DNA of 48,758 nt from Pseudomonadota bacterium (GTDB taxonomy: Bacteria > Bdellovibrionota_B > Oligoflexia > Silvanigrellales > Silvanigrellaceae), in assembly GCA_009926615.1 (NCBI GenBank), contig RFOM01000025.1, forward strand, positions 1 to 48,758, written 5' to 3'. The notes beneath the pieces are model-generated. The model was not told where the DNA came from. It was given only the letters and a program-made list of their open reading frames with translations, and made no database searches. Below, in pieces: positions 26,852-35,093 of the stretch (position 1 is the stretch's first letter; every line of letters begins with the position of its first letter). Position numbers and translations under genes: made by a program.

Positions 26852-27496
26852 TTACACAATCGGCATGCGTGCAGGCAAAAGAACAGCTCTGACAGGCGAA
26901 GCGTCAAACCCGACGAGCGGAAGCGGCAATGCCACAAGCGTGTACTCGCCGTCGGGAACTTTTGACAAATCCAGCCCTTCAAGAACGGCAACATCATGCA
27001 TGAGCAACGCCTGATGACTTTCGAGGTCTTTGGAATCGTGCGGGTCCACCGACGGAGTGTCGATACCGACTGTCACAACTCCCTGAACGGCCAGTGCTCC
27101 GATAAGTTGCGGGCTCAGGGAGGCGAAGTCGTCCTGCCACTCAAACGGATTCGGAAATGAATTGGTCCGAAAAAGAACCCGCGGAGCTGTGACCGTCCGG
27201 CCGGCGAGATCTTCGGGTAAAATTCGTCCGGAGGGTTTTTTGTCGACGGTAATGACCTGACAAAGACCAAGGTAACGGCGGAGATCCCGTTCCGAAATAT
27301 CTGAGCCGTCAGCGCTGTAATGACAAGGAGCATCGGCGTGGGCACCCAAATGGACCGTGCCTCTCAAAGCAGAAAGCATCAGATGATTGCCCGATTGAAA
27401 GCTCAAAAGGGTCTCCTGACTCAGCGGGGTATCACCCGGAAAGACCGCCGTACGGGGGGTGAGTTTTGGCGAAATATCATATAGAAGACCCTGCAT
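26852..27496 (-). CDS. kynB: kynurenine formamidase-like cyclase-family hydrolase
   Basis: 214 residues from ATG 27496, with AGGGAG at six bases. The metal-binding motif of the family is complete: HLGAHADAPCHY, with His49, His53, Asp55 and His59. DISPKLTPRTAVFPGDTP at the start, VGIDTPSVDP in the middle and GFDASPVRAVLLPA at the end are the pattern of KynB, more than of generic cyclase-family enzymes. KynB removes formate from N-formylkynurenine in tryptophan breakdown, in the cytoplasm. No tryptophan dioxygenase or kynureninase lies in the window. Its start is only 49 bases from the divergent LLM gene, so the two share a regulatory region. Assignment to kynB in place of another cyclase family member is likely but not certain. 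Confidence 0.82.
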   Translation of the reverse strand: MQGLLYDISPKLTPRTAVFPGDTPLSQETLLSFQSGNHLMLSALRGTVHLGAHADAPCHYSADGSDISERDLRRYLGLCQVITVDKKPSGRILPEDLAGRTVTAPRVLFRTNSFPNPFEWQDDFASLSPQLIGALAVQGVVTVGIDTPSVDPHDSKDLESHQALLMHDVAVLEGLDLSKVPDGEYTLVALPLPLVGFDASPVRAVLLPARMPIV

Positions 27497-27545
27497 AGGA
27501 TACTCCCTTGAGTGTGGATGCGCCCCTGAACGAAAGGCCATGCCG

Positions 27546-28775
27546 ATGCTGTTTGATATCTTTTTCTCTATTTGCCAGACACCCGTCAATGGCGTGCAGC
27601 CGAACGAAAAGCAAATGTTTGCGAATTTTTTTGAACAGGTCCGGATGGCCGACGAACTGGGATACGATGTCGCTTGGGTGGCCGAGAGCCACCTTTCGTG
27701 CGAGGTCCAAAAACACAATTCCGGCGCAGTCATTCCCAACTTTCAGGGTGAAATCGGCCTCAATACCGACATTCTGCTTCTTGCACCCCATATTTTTGCC
27801 CGAACAAAGCGCATTGGAATTGGGGCAGCCATCAAGAGTCTGCACTGCAACGGCGGACCGATCGCTCATGCCGAGGCCGTCAAATCGTTTTTGACTCTTC
27901 ATCAGCTCAGCGAAGATGCCGACCGAAAAATTCATCTCGGAGTTGCGGCCGGACGTTTTCCGTTTTCAAGCGCGCCCTACGGAATCGTGCCGCGTGATGC
28001 TGTAGAAAAAGCCGCGTGGCCGGTCCTGAAGGGTAAAATCTTTACCGAGGCACTGGAAATTTTTCTGCGTTTTGTCCGCGGTGATGTTTTTTCTTCGCAG
28101 GATGTGACTGCCACGCGACTGACAAGGGCGGACATGCGTTCGGACGAAGACTGGAGCAAGATTCTTGCTGCTTTCGGTGAACCTGCCGCAAAGGAAGTGA
28201 CCATCGCCAACCGGTGGCAGTTTGCGCGCACCGGAGTCATTCCCAAAGAAACTCCCCTCGACAAACTCCAAATATACGTCGGTTCCCACGATTCAAAAAT
28301 TCAAGACTTCGCCAACGGAATTCTGCCCTGCGGTGTGATGAATTTGTCGATCACGCCCAGCGAAGAAATTGAGAAGACCCACGCGCGCATGCCTGAGGTC
28401 TATCACCCGTCAGGCGGCAATTGGTCCCGTTCACTCATGCCTCGGACGGTTCTGGTGTTTCTTGACGCCACTCCGCGGCTCAGCCCTGAACAGCAAAGCG
28501 CCCGCGCAAAGGAAAAAGCCCGCAGCGCGTTGAACACCTACTGGCAGGCTCTCGAAGGCACGCTCGATTCCGAGAGGATTGAAAAGGCAGTCAATAACGC
28601 GATCGTCGGCAATGCCGTGGAATGTGCCGCCCAACTCAAAGAACGCTTTCATCCGGATGACCGCCTGATGCTCTGGTTTGATTTCTTCAACCACAATACA
28701 GAAGAAGTTTTGACAAGCATGCGCGACTTCAAACGCTTCGTTGTTCCGCTGGTGAATCAAACCGAGTCCAAATGA
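27546..28775 (+). CDS. LLM class flavin-dependent oxidoreductase
   Basis: 409 residues from ATG 27546, which sits 8 bases after AAAGG; ATG 27540 is an alternative giving two more residues. The pattern is that of luciferase-like flavin oxidoreductases (COG2141): FDIFFSICQTP, MADELGYDVAWVAESHL, LLAPHIFARTKRIGIGAAI, and HLGVAAGRFPFSS. No F420-specific motif is obvious. Such enzymes use reduced flavin to oxidise small organic molecules, and the substrate cannot be predicted. It is followed after 18 bases by an SDR gene with a good ribosome binding site, so the two form an operon, divergent from the KynB-like gene. A catabolic role beside the formamidase is possible but is inference. Confidence 0.9.
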   Translation: MLFDIFFSICQTPVNGVQPNEKQMFANFFEQVRMADELGYDVAWVAESHLSCEVQKHNSGAVIPNFQGEIGLNTDILLLAPHIFARTKRIGIGAAIKSLHCNGGPIAHAEAVKSFLTLHQLSEDADRKIHLGVAAGRFPFSSAPYGIVPRDAVEKAAWPVLKGKIFTEALEIFLRFVRGDVFSSQDVTATRLTRADMRSDEDWSKILAAFGEPAAKEVTIANRWQFARTGVIPKETPLDKLQIYVGSHDSKIQDFANGILPCGVMNLSITPSEEIEKTHARMPEVYHPSGGNWSRSLMPRTVLVFLDATPRLSPEQQSARAKEKARSALNTYWQALEGTLDSERIEKAVNNAIVGNAVECAAQLKERFHPDDRLMLWFDFFNHNTEEVLTSMRDFKRFVVPLVNQTESK

Positions 28776-28793
28776 TTGTTGCCGGAGTATCCT

Positions 28794-29588
28794 ATGACTG
28801 AACACAAACTTTTTGATCTCAGCGGCCTCAATGCACTTGTCTGCGGTGCCTCGCAGGGAATCGGCCGCGCAACCGCAGAACTTTTCGCAAAACAAGGGGC
28901 ACGCGTATGCCTGCTCGCCCGCAACGCAGACAAGCTTGAGGCCGTCAAAGCACAACTGAGCAACCCTGAAAGGCACTTTTGCGTCACCGCAGACCTCTCG
29001 CGTCAGGCCGACATCGAATCTGCAGTCCGCACGACGGCTGAAAAATTCGGGCCGGTGCAAATTCTCGTCAACAACGCAGGGGGGCCGGCGTCCGGTACAT
29101 TGATGGGCGCACAGAGTGCTGCATTCGAGAGCGCACTTGCAACTCACATCCTGTCGCAGCTCCACCTTTGTCAGGCAATTGTGCCGCAAATGAAAGCTGA
29201 AGGATTTGGCCGAATCATCAACATCATTTCGACTTCGGTGCGGGTACCCATCAGCGGACTTGGAGTTTCCAACACAATCCGCGCGGCTGTTGCGGGTTTT
29301 GCTAAAACGCTGTCCAACGAACTGGCACCGCATTCTATTACGGTCAACAACGTCCTTCCCGGATATACGCTGACCGAGAGGTTGTCTTCGCTTGCTCAGT
29401 CGGCAGCGACCCGCGACGGTGTCACGCACGACCAGATTATGGAGGGATGGCGCTCACAGATACCCGCGCGCAGATTTGCCAAGCCCGAAGAAGTTGCTGC
29501 AGCGCTTGCTTTTTTGGCCAGCCGCGAAGCCGGATACATTACCGGAGTCAGTCTGCAGGTCGACGGCGGACGCATCGGCAGCATCTGA
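28794..29588 (+). CDS. SDR family oxidoreductase with Ser-Asn-xx-Arg in place of Tyr-xxx-Lys
   Basis: 264 residues from ATG 28794 (GGAG six bases upstream). The cofactor loop is CGASQGIG (17-24), and LVNNAGGPASG and the C-terminal ITGVSLQVDGGRIGS are typical for SDRs. At the catalytic site the sequence is GVSNTIRAAVAGFAK, so Ser159 and Arg163 replace the usual tyrosine and lysine. This pattern matches a known BKR-like SDR subfamily with an altered active site and is not a random defect. It is co-directional with the LLM gene and 18 bases behind it. Substrate unknown; the 3-oxoacyl-reductase label often given to relatives should be treated with care. Confidence 0.9.
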   Translation: MTEHKLFDLSGLNALVCGASQGIGRATAELFAKQGARVCLLARNADKLEAVKAQLSNPERHFCVTADLSRQADIESAVRTTAEKFGPVQILVNNAGGPASGTLMGAQSAAFESALATHILSQLHLCQAIVPQMKAEGFGRIINIISTSVRVPISGLGVSNTIRAAVAGFAKTLSNELAPHSITVNNVLPGYTLTERLSSLAQSAATRDGVTHDQIMEGWRSQIPARRFAKPEEVAAALAFLASREAGYITGVSLQVDGGRIGSI

Positions 29589-29687
29589 GCCAAAACAGGC
29601 TGCCAGAATGGCACTCGGCGGCTGCTGGCTATTTTCTCTGTTGTCCGTCATAATCCAACAATCAGACAGGATTGGAAAACATCGATT

Positions 29688-30359
29688 ATGTGGACACTCT
29701 ACCAACACCACAAAGGCATGCATTACCTTCATCTGGGCCAATGCCTGCACTCAGAATCCTCGGAACCCTTTGAGTCCTATCTTGCCCTGTACGATAATCC
29801 TCGGGGAAGTTTATGGGTTCGACCTTCCGGTATGTTTCATGACAACGGCGGCCCGCGGGGCAGCAAGCGATTTGTCCCGATTGGGAGCATCCGAAAACTG
29901 TCGTTCGAAGAATCCCATCAGGTTCTTCCCTTCGGATTCGACGCATGGGGTCAGGGAAAATCTCTCAATGAGTTTGTGAATTCCTACGAAACAAACAAAA
30001 ATCATCTCCGCGGACAGCGGTTTGTTCTTGAGAACAGCGACGGAGAACCCGTATCTACGCTCAACACACTTCGATTCCGTGATCATCTTACGGGCTTTGC
30101 GTGGCTTGCAACCAACCCCGACAAGCGTAAATCAGGCTACGCAACAATGCTCATGCACGGAGTCATTGCTCTTCTTCAAAATGAAAATCCGGAAATGAAT
30201 TTTATTCTTCATTCCGAAATCGGAGTCCGCTACTACGAGCGGTTTGGATTTGAAAAAGCACCCGTCGAGCACCAGCATTTTGAAAAATCGGTGGCAATGT
30301 ACCTCGGCGGAGCTCCATTGAAGGACGGTGACGAAAGAGTTTTTAAGGAATTTTTCTGA
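29688..30359 (+). CDS. DUF1653-GNAT fusion protein
   Basis: 223 residues. The first 65 match the DUF1653 pattern (YQHHKGMHYLHLGQCLHSESSEPFESYLALYD, then SLWVRPSGMFHD). From about residue 105 comes a GNAT acetyltransferase fold: a strand pair RGQRFVLENSDGEPVSTLNTLRF, the acetyl-CoA loop RKSGYATMLMHGVI, and the C-terminal IGVRYYERFGFEKAP typical of these enzymes. It should transfer an acetyl group from acetyl-CoA to an unknown acceptor. The DUF1653 part has no established activity and may recognise the substrate. The ribosome binding site is weak, and 99 bases separate it from the SDR gene, so it is probably a single-gene transcript. Confidence 0.82.
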   Translation: MWTLYQHHKGMHYLHLGQCLHSESSEPFESYLALYDNPRGSLWVRPSGMFHDNGGPRGSKRFVPIGSIRKLSFEESHQVLPFGFDAWGQGKSLNEFVNSYETNKNHLRGQRFVLENSDGEPVSTLNTLRFRDHLTGFAWLATNPDKRKSGYATMLMHGVIALLQNENPEMNFILHSEIGVRYYERFGFEKAPVEHQHFEKSVAMYLGGAPLKDGDERVFKEFF

Positions 30360-30432
30360 GCAGAAAGCTCTGAATGCGTGTCCTTCTTTCGCAATTTCCT
30401 GCCTGTTTAAGTTTTCGACATTGTCTCACCTT

Positions 30433-30462
30433 TAGACAGTATCCTATTGAAAAATCTATTAT
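30433..30462 (+). promoter_or_regulatory. candidate sigma70-type promoter for the repeat-peptide gene
   Basis: TAGACA (30433-30438) and TATTAT (30457-30462) each match the -35 and -10 consensus at five of six positions and are 18 bases apart. A short inverted repeat, TGTCT-N7-AGACA (30422-30438), overlaps the -35 element and could be an operator. It gives a leader of about 85 bases before the ATG. Confidence 0.5.
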
Positions 30463-30515
30463 TTTTTAAAAATAAAGCTTGCCCGACCTGTCACTCTTGG
30501 CCATGTAAAGGGACA

Positions 30516-30533
30516 GCGAAGGAAGTCCTTCGC
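30516..30533 (+). promoter_or_regulatory. leader hairpin just ahead of the ribosome binding site
   Basis: GCGAAGG and CCTTCGC pair across AAGT, a perfect stem that could extend by one more A-T pair. The AGGAGG ribosome binding site begins about 9 bases after it. An outer pairing, CTGTC (30488-30492) with GACAG, is also possible. It may protect or regulate the message. I do not recognise a known riboswitch class. Confidence 0.45.
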
Positions 30534-30553
30534 CTTTTAGAGGAGGGTTTTTT

Positions 30554-30805
30554 ATGTTGGGTCGTCTTTTTGTTTTGTCAGCTGCAGTTTCCAGTTTATT
30601 CGCCGCTCAGGCCAATTCTTCGGATTCAGTCACTCAGCAGCCTCAACTTGTCTCTACTTCGCATGCAAAGAAGCATAAATCGATGTCGGCACAATCGTTG
30701 ATCGGTGAAAACGGCAAAACCGCTCTCATCGGCGAAAACGGCAAAGGTGCTCTCATCGGTGAAAACGGCAGGAAAGCGCTGATTGGAACAAACGGAAAAA
30801 AATAA
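30554..30805 (+). CDS. small exported peptide with four 9-residue ALIGENGK-type repeats
   Basis: 83 residues with a very strong Shine-Dalgarno sequence (AGGAGG). Residues 1-20 are a signal peptide (MLGRLFVLSAAVSSLFAAQA). A polar segment rich in Ser, Gln and Lys (21-47) leads to four tandem 9-residue units, residues 48-83: SLIGENGKT, ALIGENGKG, ALIGENGRK and ALIGTNGKK, ending exactly at the stop. There is no cysteine. It is not a fragment of a larger gene: promoter, leader hairpin and terminator all fit this short gene. The regular LIG-x-NG pattern could stack as a small beta structure or act as a binding array. Function unknown and no family recognised; a role as a secreted structural or signalling peptide is guesswork. 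Confidence 0.8.
   Translation: MLGRLFVLSAAVSSLFAAQANSSDSVTQQPQLVSTSHAKKHKSMSAQSLIGENGKTALIGENGKGALIGENGRKALIGTNGKK
30695..30802 (+). repeat. four tandem 27-base coding repeats
   Basis: The DNA encoding the four 9-residue units repeats every 27 bases, with a core of ATCGGTGAAAACGGC and synonymous changes between copies. The variation at third codon positions, with the protein pattern kept, suggests selection on the peptide. Confidence 0.88.
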
Positions 30806-30819
30806 GCGCTTAAACAGGG

Positions 30820-30875
30820 TGTTCTGATTTCAGAACAGTTTTGTCAGTCGGAGACACGCCTCCGACTGACTTTTT
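30820..30875. terminator. double-hairpin bidirectional terminator
   Basis: A first hairpin TGTTCTGA-TT-TCAGAACA (30820-30837) is followed by GTTTTG. A second perfect 11-base-pair hairpin follows: GTCAGTCGGAG (30843-30853) pairing with CTCCGACTGAC (30860-30870), then TTTTTG. It separates the repeat-peptide gene from the convergent argF and probably ends both transcripts. Confidence 0.85.
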
Positions 30876-30906
30876 GTTTGAATCAAAAGTCATGGCTGAA
30901 AATCAA

Positions 30907-31851
30907 TTATGTCATGCGTGACAACAGTATCGCCTTAATCGTGTGCAGGCGGTTTTCTGCCTGCTCAAAGACCAGACTCCGGTTGCCCTCGAACACAGAC
31001 TCTGAAACTTCAAATCCTTTATTTGCGGGCAGACAGTGAAGAAAAACTGTATGACCGACACCGGTTGCAGCCATCAGGTTTTCATTCACCTGATAATTCT
31101 TGAGGACAGTGAGTTTTTGTTCTGCATCAGACGATGATTCAAACCCCATTGAGACCCAGACATCCGTGTAAATGGCATCGGCTCCGGCAACAGCCCGCAG
31201 CGGATTCTCTTCCAGAGTCACCGATCCGCCGGTGGAACGGCAGATTTCGGCAGCCTGAGCCAGTGCATTTGCAGGAGGGAAGTATGCCTGCGGCGCTGCA
31301 CAGACAAAATGCGCACCGACAAGAACACATGCCTGCATGAGGGAACAGGCCACATTATTTGCAGCATCACCTGCATAAACAACCTTCAGACCGGCAAGAT
31401 GCGAGAACCTTTCCTGCAAAGTCATTAAATCGGCCAGAGCCTGCGTCGGATGTTCTTCATCGGTCAGTGCGTTAAAAACCGGAACGCCGGAATACTGAGC
31501 GAGAGCTTCCACCGTCGCCTGTGCATATCCGCGGTAAACGATCCCGTCATAAAAGCGCCCGAGGACCCGTGCGGTGTCGGCCAATGATTCTTTTTTTCCA
31601 AAGTGAATGTCCGAAGCTCCAAGAAAATCGCTGTGCGCACCTTCATCGCGGCATGCCACGGAAAAGGAACAGCGGGTGCGGGTGCTCTGTTTTTCAAACA
31701 ACAGGGCAACATTCTTATGAGCCATCCTCAGGGGAAACTGACGTTCTTTCTTTTCAGCCTTCAGGCGTGTCGCAAATGACAAAAGCTCTCGCAATTCGGA
31801 AGGCGAAATTCCGGACAGGCTCAAAAAAGATTTTCCGGTCTGACTCATCAT
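30907..31851 (-). CDS. argF: ornithine carbamoyltransferase
   Basis: 314 residues. The carbamoyl-phosphate loop STRTR (in EKQSTRTRCSF), the HPTQALAD motif and HCLPA are all present; the last is specific to ornithine and not aspartate transcarbamylases. The SMG signature of ornithine binding also appears (VSMGFESS). The enzyme makes citrulline from ornithine and carbamoyl phosphate in arginine synthesis. ATG 31851 overlaps the carB stop (ATGA), so it is translationally coupled to carbamoyl-phosphate synthesis, and the operon channels carbamoyl phosphate towards arginine. It is the last gene of the carA-carB-argF operon and ends at a shared terminator. Confidence 0.95.
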   Translation of the reverse strand: MMSQTGKSFLSLSGISPSELRELLSFATRLKAEKKERQFPLRMAHKNVALLFEKQSTRTRCSFSVACRDEGAHSDFLGASDIHFGKKESLADTARVLGRFYDGIVYRGYAQATVEALAQYSGVPVFNALTDEEHPTQALADLMTLQERFSHLAGLKVVYAGDAANNVACSLMQACVLVGAHFVCAAPQAYFPPANALAQAAEICRSTGGSVTLEENPLRAVAGADAIYTDVWVSMGFESSSDAEQKLTVLKNYQVNENLMAATGVGHTVFLHCLPANKGFEVSESVFEGNRSLVFEQAENRLHTIKAILLSRMT

Positions 31852-34800
31852 TGTATTTCCTTTCCCGCCCTTGAACGCAACGCCATGACCCACGCATCCA
31901 AAGCAAATTCCGATTCAATGAAAGGCACGGCACACTGTGTTGTGAGCGCACCGATTTCTGCAGCCAGCTGACGCCATTTGCGGCTCATTTGAGTTCCGGC
32001 TGAAATGACCATGGTCATGCGTCCGGAACGCATTGCCGTGAGGGCAAAACTGCGCACCTGATCGTCCTGACGCAATTCAATTAAAGAAGTTTTCAATCCG
32101 GCCAGTGCCTGCCGGCAATCTTCAATGCAATACACTCGGCAGCCCAGCTTGTGCACCATTACGCCGAGAGCTTCGGCCATTTGTTCCAGTTGGGCACTCT
32201 CGGCAAGAACCAAAATGTCTCCCTGCGGAACAAGTTTCCAGCCTGCTGCTATGTATGCCTTGGCCAGCGCTTCTCCGGCTGTCGGAGCGGTACCCATGAC
32301 CTCACCGATGGAACGCATTTCGGGCCCGAGATTCGGACTGACACCCGGAAATTTATGAAAGGGAAAGACCGGCGCCTTGACGGCGTACTTGGGAGCGGTT
32401 GTCGCCGTAAAATTTGTTGTCTTCAAAAGGTCCGAAAGTTTTGCACCCAGCGCGACTCTTGCACCCAGCCAAGCCAAAGGAACGGCCGTCGCCTTCGAGA
32501 CAAATGGAACGCTGCGCGAACTGCGCGGATTAACCTCAAGAACGTAGAGTTCGCCTTCATGATACGCGAGCTGGACGTTAAGAAGACCGCGGACTCCCAA
32601 ATTGAGAGCCAATCCCTTGCATAATTCTCTTATCGGGCTGTCCAGATGAAGCGGCGCTTTGAGATACGGAATAATGCTGGTTGAATCACCGGAGTGAATT
32701 CCGGCTTCCTCAATATGCTCCATCACCGCAGGGATGTAGACATCCTGCCCGTCGCAAACGAGATCGACGTCAAACTCAATTGCACGTTCGAGATATTTGT
32801 CGAGCAGAATCGGATGCCCCTGCGATGCGTCGATTGCCTCGGCCAGCGAAGACTTGAGTTCGGATTCACTCCGGACGATCTTCATCGCGCGGCCGCCGAG
32901 AACATACGACGGACGAACAAGCAGCGGATAGCCGATGGACTCGGCTTTTGCGAGACATTCCCCGAATCCGGAACCTGTTGCCCATGCGGGAACTTTGTAT
33001 CCGTAGCGAGAAATAAATCCTCCGAAGGCGTGGCGATCTTCGGCAAGATCAATAACCTCCTGCGGCGTGCCGAGAATTTTAAATCCGGCATCCAAAATAT
33101 TTTTCGCCAGTTTCAACGGGCTTTGTCCCCCGAATTGAACAAACACGCCGTCGGGATTTTCGGATTTAAGAATATCGATGACATCTTCGCAATTGAGCGG
33201 CTCGATAAAAAGTTTGTCGCTGACAAGGTGGTCGGTACTGACCGTCTCAGGGTTGCAGTTAATCAGAATGACCTCGTAGCCGGCATCCTGTGCAGCACGG
33301 ACCGCATGAACACAGGAATAATCGAATTCAACCCCCTGCCCGATGCGGTTTGGACCACTCCCGAGAATAACGACTTTGCGGGCTGAGGAAGGAATGTTCT
33401 CATCCTGCTGCTCAAAGGTTTTATAGTAATAGGGTGTGTGGGCTTCAAACTCACCGGCACACGAGTCCACCATTTTAAACGTTGGCTTCAAACCCAGACG
33501 TTCTGTGCGGAGATTTATTTCTCCGACCGGCAGTCCGCTCAAAGCCGCAACCCCTTTTTGCGTAAAACCGTCCTGTTTTGCCTTGATCAAATCGGAATCG
33601 GCGAATTCCGGATGCGCAAGCCGTTGTTCAAGTTCAACCAACTGCGCCAGCTGCGACAGAAACCAGTGCGATATTCCCGTCCGCTCATGCAATTCATCGA
33701 TTTCAAATCCGCACTGCATTGCGGACTTCAGCGCAGGGAAAAGTGCCGGAGTGGGCGCGCCGAGTGCATTCAGAATTGTGTCTTTGTTCAGCGGCTCTGC
33801 TGTGCTGCGCGCATAGGGATCCGCGGCGCGGAGGGCAGCAAGAAACTCCGGTGTCTGACCGAGATCCGGCCAGCCTTCGTATCCCAATTCAAGTGAACGC
33901 CACGCTTTTTGAAAGGCGTCGCGAAACGTCCGGCCAAACGCCAACACTTCACCGACAGACTTCATCTGCACTCCGAGTTCGTCGGAGGCACCCTTGTATT
34001 TGGCAAAGTCCCAGCGGGGTATTTTCACAACGACGTAATCAATGGAAGGCTCAAAAGCCGCACTGGTTGACTGCGTGATCTCGTTCTTAAGTTCCGCAAG
34101 GGTGAGTCCGGCAGCAATCTGGGCTGCAAGACGCGCAATGGGATATCCTGTGGCCTTGGACACCAGCGCCGAACTGCGGGACACCCGCGGGTTCATTTCA
34201 ACGACAATCATTCGGCCGGTTTGCGGATGGACGGCAAACTGAATATTTGCCCCGCCGGTCTCCATGCCGACCTTCTCAAAAATCTGCTTGGCCGTATTTC
34301 GCAGATGCTGATATTCGCGATCGGTCAGCGTCATGCACGGCGCACAGGTGATACTGTCGCCGGTATGCACTCCCATCGGATTGACGTTTTCCACACCGCA
34401 GACAACCACAAACGTTCCTGCAGCGTCACGCATGACTTCAAGTTCATATTCTTTCCAGCCGGCAATCGATTCCTCGATGACCATTTGTGCATTTTTATTT
34501 TGCTTGAACACGCGGTCGACGAGCATCGCCAGTTGTTCGGGATTCGCAACCACTCCGCCGCCGGCTCCTCCCAATGTAAACGAGGTCCGGACCACCAGCG
34601 GATAATTGAGTGTATTTGCGATTTCATATGCGGATTCGGCTGAATGCGCGACATCTCCGCGAATAACTTCAAGACCGAGCTCTTCGAGTAAATTGCGAAA
34701 CGCACGGCGATCTTCGGTGAGAATAACCGTTTTGGACGAGACACCGAGTGTGCGGATGCCAAGACGCGCAAGATGCCCCTGCTCTTCAAGTTCCAGAAAC

Positions 34801-35093
34801 AAATTCAGGGCGACCTGTCCGCCGACTGTCGGCAAAAGAGCATCGGGTCGTTCGCGCTCGAGCACTTCCGCAAGACATTCAACAGTGAGCGGCTCAATAT
34901 AAACGCGGTGGGCCGTGGAGGAATCGGTCATGATTGTCGCCGGATTGGAATTGACAAGCGAAACCTCGAATCCAAGATCCTTGAGCGCAAGACAAGCCTG
35001 AGTTCCGGAATAATCAAACTCGCAACCCTGCCCGATTTGAATCGGTCCCGATCCGATGACAAGAATTTTGCGAATGTCAGTTCTGACCGGCAT
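31848..35093 (-). CDS. carB: carbamoyl-phosphate synthase large subunit
   Basis: 1081 residues, the full CarB length. The duplicated ATP-grasp and pre-ATP-grasp architecture is clear: KILVIGSGPIQIGQGCEFDYSG near the start and KVVILGSGPNRIGQGVEFDYSC near residue 575; each half has its glycine-rich ATP loop (LGGAGGG in the first, LGGRAM in the second) and metal-binding NPRxSRSS / NPRSSRSVPF. The C-terminal MGS-like allosteric domain follows, from about residue 950. It uses ammonia from CarA, bicarbonate and two ATP to make carbamoyl phosphate in the cytoplasm. It starts inside carA (17-base overlap) with GGAGG upstream and ends overlapping argF, so the three genes form one tightly coupled operon. 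Confidence 0.98.
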   Translation of the reverse strand: MPVRTDIRKILVIGSGPIQIGQGCEFDYSGTQACLALKDLGFEVSLVNSNPATIMTDSSTAHRVYIEPLTVECLAEVLERERPDALLPTVGGQVALNLFLELEEQGHLARLGIRTLGVSSKTVILTEDRRAFRNLLEELGLEVIRGDVAHSAESAYEIANTLNYPLVVRTSFTLGGAGGGVVANPEQLAMLVDRVFKQNKNAQMVIEESIAGWKEYELEVMRDAAGTFVVVCGVENVNPMGVHTGDSITCAPCMTLTDREYQHLRNTAKQIFEKVGMETGGANIQFAVHPQTGRMIVVEMNPRVSRSSALVSKATGYPIARLAAQIAAGLTLAELKNEITQSTSAAFEPSIDYVVVKIPRWDFAKYKGASDELGVQMKSVGEVLAFGRTFRDAFQKAWRSLELGYEGWPDLGQTPEFLAALRAADPYARSTAEPLNKDTILNALGAPTPALFPALKSAMQCGFEIDELHERTGISHWFLSQLAQLVELEQRLAHPEFADSDLIKAKQDGFTQKGVAALSGLPVGEINLRTERLGLKPTFKMVDSCAGEFEAHTPYYYKTFEQQDENIPSSARKVVILGSGPNRIGQGVEFDYSCVHAVRAAQDAGYEVILINCNPETVSTDHLVSDKLFIEPLNCEDVIDILKSENPDGVFVQFGGQSPLKLAKNILDAGFKILGTPQEVIDLAEDRHAFGGFISRYGYKVPAWATGSGFGECLAKAESIGYPLLVRPSYVLGGRAMKIVRSESELKSSLAEAIDASQGHPILLDKYLERAIEFDVDLVCDGQDVYIPAVMEHIEEAGIHSGDSTSIIPYLKAPLHLDSPIRELCKGLALNLGVRGLLNVQLAYHEGELYVLEVNPRSSRSVPFVSKATAVPLAWLGARVALGAKLSDLLKTTNFTATTAPKYAVKAPVFPFHKFPGVSPNLGPEMRSIGEVMGTAPTAGEALAKAYIAAGWKLVPQGDILVLAESAQLEQMAEALGVMVHKLGCRVYCIEDCRQALAGLKTSLIELRQDDQVRSFALTAMRSGRMTMVISAGTQMSRKWRQLAAEIGALTTQCAVPFIESEFALDAWVMALRSRAGKEIQ

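Noticed and set aside
28431..29429. 332-residue minus-strand frame across the LLM and SDR genes
   Set aside because: It spans two well-supported genes of the opposite strand and has no family motif.
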